Positions 12,129 through 64,000 of a stretch of 64,000 nucleotides of DNA are shown one piece after another. Source of the stretch: Talpa occidentalis (taxonomy: Eukaryota > Chordata > Mammalia > Eulipotyphla > Talpidae); NCBI RefSeq assembly GCF_014898055.3, contig NW_023601104.1, forward strand, positions 74,073,106-74,137,105, written 5' to 3'. Position numbers and translations under genes: made by a program. Every line of letters begins with the position of its first letter. Position 1 is the stretch's first letter. Below the pieces are notes generated by a model. The model saw only the letters and a program-made list of their open reading frames with translations, did no database searches and had not been told where the DNA came from.

Positions 12129-13354
12129 GTGCCTGAACCACTAGTCAAGCCCATCTCTGGGTGCCAGAACATGGGCTCTTAGATACTAGCTCTGCTGTTT
12201 TACTTGACTGGCTTGGTTCTCAAGGCATGCTGCTCCTGGACCCCGGCCCCCTTTGTTGGTATTTAGAGCATTGAAGGTTTGAGATATGTGCACCTTTCCT
12301 TTGTTTCCTCCAATGTTGGGAAATGTGGCACTGGGCACCCAAAATAGGTAAAATGCATGCTGTTGGCATGATCATATGACAGTGCTGAGACAGAGATGTG
12401 CACATGCGTGCTCATACCGTTTTCCCAGCTCATCCCCAGAAAGATCTCCCCTTACTTGCCCATAATTGGCATGTGGTCCCCCTAGTCTAGAGTACCACTT
12501 TCAGAAGATAGTGGCAGCCCATCACTAGCAAGCAGATGTCACAAAAGGTGCTCACACTCAGTGTGTGAACCATGGTGAGGTGACGTGGGAGAGCCCAATG
12601 GAAATTACACTCATGCCAGAGTCCCCTTTATATTCTCATGCCTCCCACAGTGCCCTCTGACCTCTCTTGTAAGCCCTTGAGTTGATAGGCCCCTTTTGCA
12701 GGAAAGCGTCAGGATATTCAGTCTGTAGACCTGGGCCTTGAAAGCCACAGGATTTTTATTCATCTTTATGTCCCCAACCTTACACATAGAAATCATTTAG
12801 TGTAAGTTGATTGACTATAATTTAATCTGTTTCTGGTCAAATCCTACACTTCTCAGAGACATCTTTCTGGTCTCTGATTTGTATTTTCTCTGCTCACAGG
12901 CCCTAAGCCTGTGCCTTCTTTTATCCTCCTATCTTACCCACAGCTCCCACTCTACTGACCTCTGTGGCCTGTGAGGAATTCTGGGGCAGGTGTGGGGGCC
13001 ATAGTGATTGTTTCATTCTCACCTGCCATACTGGACATCTGGGGAGACAAGAGAACTGGGTTTCCCAAGAGTGGCATGAGTTGGTGATAATTTAGGTGGG
13101 TGTAGTGCACTTGGAGGTTTACTGCATCTTAGGTATCTTTCAAGCTTCCCAGAATAAAAAATGGAAAAAAAAAAAAAAAAACCAACAAAAGTTGAGCTAG
13201 GCTTTTGTCTCCAACTTATTTTCCCTTCTCTCATTTCCCTACTTTTGCCATTAATTAATGTGTGTGTTGTTGGCTGACCTGGTAGCCTGAGTCTCTCCTA
13301 TCACTACAGAAACATCTTCATGGAAAGGGAACAATTCTAGGGATGGGGAGCTCT

Positions 13355-13500
13355 GAATTCTGGCCCCAGCTCTGCTACTCCTTGGCTCTAAGCAAGTCAC
13401 AATGTGATGAGTTTTCTCCTCTGTTCATTGTGAGTAACATCACTTGCCCTGCATCTTAGAGCTATTGAGAGGATAGGAAGGAGTAACACCTGTTGCACGG
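13355..13500 (+). repeat. MIR SINE
   Basis: MIR order: TCTGGCCCCAGCTCTGCTAC, CTTGGCTCTAAGCAAGTCAC, then TTCTCCTCTGTTCATTGTGAG and GCTATTGAGAGGAT. Confidence 0.65.
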
Positions 13501-15152
13501 CTTAGAAAAGTTAAGGGCCATTCTGCAAATTCATTTCTGCTCATCCTTGTGAGTCTTCATGGGAGGTATAAGTACAAGGTGATTTAGCAGGTGAGCTTCC
13601 ACTTACTGGTATCTTTTCTCAACATCCCGTCTTTTATAGCTTCTGCTCCGACCACCTGCTTCTGTCGGAAGAGCCTCTGGGCTTGGCTTGGCAGCAGGCC
13701 CTTGCTCCAGATCCCTTCGAAACCTCTTAGGTCTCCTGCATGCTGAGACAGGCCCAGCACGAGGGCCCACCCCCTCGCCAGCATCCCCAAGGCAGGGAGA
13801 GGATTAAACAGAGCACTTGATCTGTTCAAAACCATGATGTCATGAAGGTGCTTGACTGGGGAGAACACAGTTTAGGTATACTCTCAGATGTCAGGACTAG
13901 GCAAGGCCAGTGACGTATTATATTTCCAAAATCCCTGGAGATTTTAATAATTTGGGTTTCTACTCTCCCCCAGGAATCTGAGCCTGAGCTTTAACTATCA
14001 ATAAAAGGGAATTAAAATTCACCAAACTTCCAAGACACAAAAGGATTAAGTTTCCCCTGCCCTTTGGTTATACTTGGGTGCTTTTACTGCTAATTCTTAG
14101 CCCTGGGCTAGGTTGCAAGACTCTCAGGTCCCAGTTTCAGATCTGCCCCCTCCCCCTGCTTTTTTTCACTTTTATGAGGAAAAGCTTTATCCCCTTAAAA
14201 GACAAAGCAAACCAAATATGAAGCCTCCCGGCCTTTTCTGGAGGCCCTACAAGGTTCTATTTTGTCTTTTCAGGCCTGATCTTAACTAACAGAAGGTCAT
14301 GTTTTGTTTTTGTCTTTTGTCTTCCTGCCCGTTCCAGTTGGTCCCAGTCCTTTGAGGTGGGGACGGCCGGGAGGCTACAGTGTGGGGATTGTTTGAGATG
14401 ACTGTTCCAAGGGAGTGGGGCTGAGGTCATGTGTCCGTGTTCTGAGCGGCCCAGAACTGACAGACTCAGACACCAATCCCATCAGTAGTTTAATTGTTGG
14501 GTCTTTCTCTACAGGTTTACTGGCCCTGTTTTTTAAACAAAAAGTTGGGCCACATGATAAATATCTGTGCTCATGGAGGTTATGGTGTCAGAATGTCAGA
14601 GACCAGGAAGCTTTGGAAAATCTGGGCTATAGGTTCGCCTTAGCCCCGAGGCTTCTTGGAAGGTCCTTTAAAATATTTCTCTCATGCTTAACAGTCCATA
14701 ACACTCTTTGTGAAATCAGAATTCCTTCTACTTTTCGGATAGGTGAGGAGCACTGTGGAATGAGACTTTGGAATGAGAATCCCAGCCCCACTACTCTAGC
14801 TGTGGAACTCTGATAAGTTGGTCCCCCCTTTCCCTGCTCCCATTTAGTTGCACATAGACTAGCAATTGTGACTGCATTGTAGTTTTGCCATTAGACTATT
14901 GAATTGCTCAAAAATATGGGGCCCTTCTTACTGGCCTTCGCATATCTAGTGCCTAGAACAGCATCTGGCACATAAATGTTGAATGGACGAATATTTGTTA
15001 AGTATATAATTGAATGAAAAACAAAAGAGTCCTGCTTTCACTTCTGTGAAAATGAGACTAGCTTTCCCTTACCTCTTCTCAATGATTTCCTGAGGCTGCT
15101 CAGCTAACCTATCGTGGACAGAACAATCGGGCAGAGGGAGAGCAATGACTAA

Positions 15153-60444
<45,292 letters not shown>

Positions 60445-61623
60445 CTTTCTCCCACCCCACCCCTGCCACCACCCAGTGCCTCTGGAATTAGACAGGTATC
60501 CTGGGGTGTGATACTACTGTGATGGGCCTAACAGCCCCCCCACCTACCCTCACCCCTTACACTATCTGTTCTGTGAAGTGTGTATTTCAGTGTCCATGCA
60601 GCTTTTGTCCTCTATGTGCCTTATGTTTCAGAGCCCAACTTGTAAAAATCCAGACTCATTGTAAAACCAGTCTCTTTCACAGGAATACTGAGCTCTGGAT
60701 GCTGCCTGATTCTAGACACAGGCTGGGACGGTCCACTGTTACTGAGGGTGTCAGTGCCATAAGTCAGAACCGTCTCCACTGATACTCTCAGGAAAGCTAG
60801 TTATTTTTATGTTATATAATATATGGTCCTTGTGTGGGGATTTATACTTGAAATTTTCTCAACATCCCTGAACAGGATAGGACTAAAATTTTTAATTCGC
60901 CTGAACTGTGACAAAAGCCTAGTAAACTCTCTAAACTGGACTTGCTTTCCCAGATGGGAAAAGTACAGAGGGCTGGATAAAAAGGAATATTCATTTTTCC
61001 CTTCCCTAGCTGTGCCTGCAGCACCCCTCCTGGGTTAGCAGCTCCCATCCTTGCAGAGCAAGGTGCTGTCCCATGGAGACAGAAGCTGTCCTCCCTCCTT
61101 CACATTGGACTGTAAGCCCAAATGGGCACCACATGCTGTCCACGAGCAAGGGCTAGGTCCAACTTGACCTCTCCCTGCCCCGTTTTAACAGCTAGACAGG
61201 GTTCAGTGAAGACTGTGCTCGCTACTGTACGACAAAGTGGTCGATATCCATTTCCCCGCCCTTTGAAATAACAAGCAGATGCACTCAGCTTTTTGCTGCT
61301 CTGTAAGGCCACCAAAGATAAATCAGAAACGAGATTCATTCAGGTTCATAGGCCTGGATTTTCTCCTCAAGACTTCTGGCAGACTTCTGCTGGGAATGTT
61401 CAAGGGCAGTGAGCACGTATGTGATACCTGTTGTAGCCTAAGGGCATCAGGTGAAAGAAAGCGAAAGCTTTTTTCACTTCCTGATGATACCAATATCCTT
61501 GTTTCATAGACTTAGACCTATCAAGTACAGATGAGATGGTCTTTGTCCCCACCCTCCCCTAACAGAAAAAAAGACGAAAGAGTTGATTCATACTCTGATT
61601 TTCCAACATCAGAGATGCTGAGT

Positions 61624-61629
61624 TTTATT
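61624..61629 (-). terminator. PIGH: PIGH poly(A) signal
   Basis: AATAAA on the - strand (TTTATT on +), within AAATAAAA. It lies 24 bases to the left of the opposing PLEKHH1 signal, so each transcript must cross the other's signal. Confidence 0.65.
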
Positions 61630-61647
61630 TCATAGTTACCATGTGTC

Positions 61648-61653
61648 AATAAA
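61648..61653 (+). terminator. PLEKHH1: PLEKHH1 poly(A) signal
   Basis: AATAAA with a GT-rich element 15-25 bases downstream; best candidate in the 3' UTR. Confidence 0.7.
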
Positions 61654-63029
61654 GTGCAGAACACTGTGGGTTTAGCATTAGCAGCCCAGACCAAGCCTTT
61701 CACCCGAACAGTGAACAATGTGTGTAGCACACACTGCTAAAACTGCAAGGCTGCAATGCAACTAATCTGAACAGCCCAGCTGCTCAACCTTCCTCTCACC
61801 CTTTCAACAGACAAGCATGACGAAAAAGGCAGCACATGGTGTCTGCCTTTTTAAAATGAACTTGACTTTATAAGGCTGGCAATTTTTCAGCCATTTCTGC
61901 TCCTTCCTGTTGCCCCAGAATTTGGATCTAGCTCAGACATTTCTACCTCAAACAAGTTACATGTACTTCAGGCTCCTGGGCAACCCCTCTGGAACTGATG
62001 TAAAAGACAAGGATTACAGATCTGATTTTATAACATCTTGAGTGTTTCAAAGACAATGAGTATAATACCTACCCTGGAGTTAAAAAATAATTAGATTCCA
62101 AAGAAAAAGCAAGCAAAAACGGAGCTGTGTTCATACTGAATTTGGGGGTCAAGCTATTTTCCCCACCTGCTTTCCTTTCCAAATCCTGCAGGAATCCTCC
62201 CTTAGTTCATTAATTCTATACAGAAGAAACTGCCTTATGAACAAAGGCTTTTATAGCTTGCGTGTTTGCATGATTTTTAACATGACTGGAAAACAAAGTC
62301 AAATTTCTTTCTTTTGACTTATCTCTCTTGGCACAAGAATCGTTTGAAACTATTGACAATGCTGAGTAACAGAAGAGTATTAATGTGCTTGACACCCACA
62401 ACTGAAATGCCATGATCATGTCTGTCAATAAAAAGCAGCTGTCTGTGAACCAGGCAATTATTGTGTATGCTTTGGAAGGAGATCTGTTTATTAAGATAGT
62501 CATCATAAATTAACCCTGTACACAACCAGGAACTAGGTGGACAGAGACTAGTCTTTTGTAAGACATTTCTTCCTGCTAACCAGTACCTGAGGGCCTGACT
62601 TTTTTTTTTCTTCACTTGTATATAGGAGTATGCAGTTGGAAATGATAACTTTCTCAGGGGAGCTGATGTCAGTTTCCCATGTCTTGTTTCACAAATTTCA
62701 ACAAATAGTAAACTTAAATGTGCTTAGGAATTTCACAAAGTGCTCTTCGTCAGCAGTACTTCTGACATCATTTCTTAAGATCTCCCCTCAGTTGGTAAAG
62801 TAGGCAAAACCTTACAAGGGGAACACTCAAATACACATAAATCCTTTGCTCAACATCACACAATGAGTTAGGTTTCCAGTCACGCTCTATAGCTCTTCGA
62901 TTCACTGCATCCATACTGGTTTCTAGGACTGTGTCCAGCTCGTGGTCTAGAATACAGAAAATAACCAGCCACTATGGCTTAGGAATCATCTCCCATGGAA
63001 GACAATACTGGCCTTCTGTATGCTGGGAC

Positions 63030-63122
63030 TCAGGGGCTTGTTGATGTGGCTTTCTGGTGTGCCAGGATCTCCTGGCAGCTCCTGTACACTTCAGTCAAGC
63101 AGTCCAGCCGGGGCTTGGCACT
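63030..63122 (-). CDS. PIGH: PIGH terminal coding exon (last 30 residues and stop)
   Basis: The - strand encodes SAKPRLDCLTEVYRSCQEIL then AHQKATSTSP and TGA (63032-63030), which I recognise as the C-terminus of PIGH. The acceptor is TTCAG at 63127-63123 after a pyrimidine tract. PIGH is a subunit of the ER GlcNAc transferase (with PIGA, PIGC, PIGP, PIGQ, PIGY) that starts GPI-anchor synthesis. The remaining exons lie beyond position 64000. The tail-to-tail order with PLEKHH1 matches the arrangement I know from human chromosome 14. Confidence 0.93.
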   Translation of the reverse strand, partial: SAKPRLDCLTEVYRSCQEILAHQKATSTSP

Positions 63123-64000
63123 CTGAATTCCAAAGGGGAGAAATGCAGAGTCAAGATGAACGTAAGAGAGTGCTTAGTGGTGCTGCGTCCACGTGCAACC
63201 TCAATCTCACCCACAGCAAGGGGTTTAAGTGGCACAGGTGTGAGCTCAGAGGGGCAGGAAGTTCAGGCCTCAGAGCACCTTCTTAGGAGTTCCAAACTAG
63301 GCCCACAGGCCACCCTGTACATTCTGAAGCAGGAGCTCAGAAGACAGTTTTTTAATCTTGTCAAAATGTCATGGTCTCCAAGATGTGGTTTATATACACA
63401 ATGGAATACTACTCAGCAATCAAAAAAGATATGCCATTCTCAGCAATATGGATGGAGCTGGAAGGGATTATGCTCAGTGAAATAAGTCAGAAGGAAAAAG
63501 AAAAATATTAGATGGTTTCACTTATAGGAGGAACATATGGAAACCATACAAGGGATCAGGGGGAAAAAAAAAGACAAAACTAATAGGCATTCTCTAAATT
63601 AGAGACCTTCATTAGGGGAAGGGGAGGGAAAGTGGTCAAAATGGGAGGGAAGAGCAAAAGAGTCTTTGGTGATGCTTCACGGGTGTCTTGGTGGTGGTGA
63701 TCTTATGGAGCCAACATTCGAGAGGAGAAATCAAACACAGTACAAAAATGAACGACATGTAAGAAATCTCCATCTAAGAGCAAGCACAAGGTATAACAAG
63801 GACAGACCCTCTCAGAAAGTATCACAAGCTATGGAACAGTCCCAGAAACAAGAAGGGCAGTTTAATATGCAAATTTAGAAAATCATTAAACAGTGACATG
63901 TAATACAACTAAAAGTAAAAGAAAAGCCACAGAATAGGAAAAATATATGTGGAAAGCATATTTAATAAAAGACCATTACCCAAAATATGTGAATTGTTAC
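63123..64000 (-). other. PIGH: PIGH last intron (partial)
   Basis: No exon seen. Positions 63380-63560 and probably 63880-64000 are L1-derived; the rest is AT-rich without recognised elements. Confidence 0.7.
63380..63660 (+). mobile_element. L1 3'-end fragment
   Basis: Matches the end of ORF2 seen at 31425-31590 (GATGTGGTTTATATACAC, GAATACTACTCAGCAATC, GATGGAGCTGGAAGGG, AAATAAGTCAGAAGG), followed by a purine-rich 3' UTR. Clearly divergent from the young L1, so an older insertion, antisense to PIGH. Confidence 0.8.

Larger units (their letters stand above)
60445..61670 (+). other. PLEKHH1: PLEKHH1 3' UTR (end predicted)
   Basis: The only canonical AATAAA found downstream of the stop and within range is at 61648-61653, followed by a GT-rich stretch (ACTGTGGGTTT). 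Cleavage is expected near 61665-61680. No repeat insertion is apparent in the UTR. Confidence 0.7.
61605..63029 (-). other. PIGH: PIGH 3' UTR (end predicted)
   Basis: Runs from the PIGH stop to the - strand AATAAA at 61624-61629. About 1.4 kb, no insertions recognised. Its last ~65 bases overlap the predicted PLEKHH1 3' UTR. Confidence 0.65.

Overview
The window is ordinary vertebrate nuclear DNA from a placental mammal. It has split genes with GT-AG introns, a CpG-island promoter, old MIR and L1 fragments shared by mammals, and many young lineage-specific tRNA-derived SINEs. I could not pin the species. The SINE family (heads starting near CCTCCCTGGTGGCGCA) is not primate, rodent or ruminant; I suspect a laurasiatherian, possibly a bat, but the sequence alone does not prove it.

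Two protein genes can be supported. The main one is PLEKHH1 on the + strand. It has a CpG-island first exon (about 9600-9831, non-coding) and 28 coding exons from 15303 to 60444. Joined, they give an unbroken 1364-residue protein: an N-terminal coiled coil, a long serine/proline-rich linker encoded mostly by one large exon, two PH domains, a MyTH4 domain and a FERM domain. Every junction is GT-AG and every phase closes. The second gene is PIGH on the - strand. Only its last coding exon (63030-63122), its 3' UTR and part of its last intron are inside the window. The genes converge tail to tail, and their predicted poly(A) signals cross, so the 3' UTRs should overlap by tens of bases.

Layout: 1-9300 is intergenic with old repeats, three sense-oriented SINEs and a CTCF-like palindrome. 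9300-10060 is the CpG island. 9832-36200 holds large introns with most of the repeats, including a young 5'-truncated L1 with an open ORF2 C-terminal part (29608-31780). 36200-60444 is exon-dense. 60445-63029 holds the two 3' UTRs. 63123-64000 is PIGH intron sequence with L1 pieces.

I found no undescribed gene system. The items most worth a second look are: a ~155 bp inverted duplication in intron 2; a decayed copy of the intron 6/exon 7 boundary in intron 5; a very weak splice donor after exon 23 backed by G-runs; a NAGNAG acceptor at exon 28; a 124-bp intron 6 largely made of a TG microsatellite; crossing poly(A) signals; and two SINE architectures with a strong antisense bias inside PLEKHH1. 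Coordinates of exons were read base by base; repeat ends are by eye and may be off by several bases.
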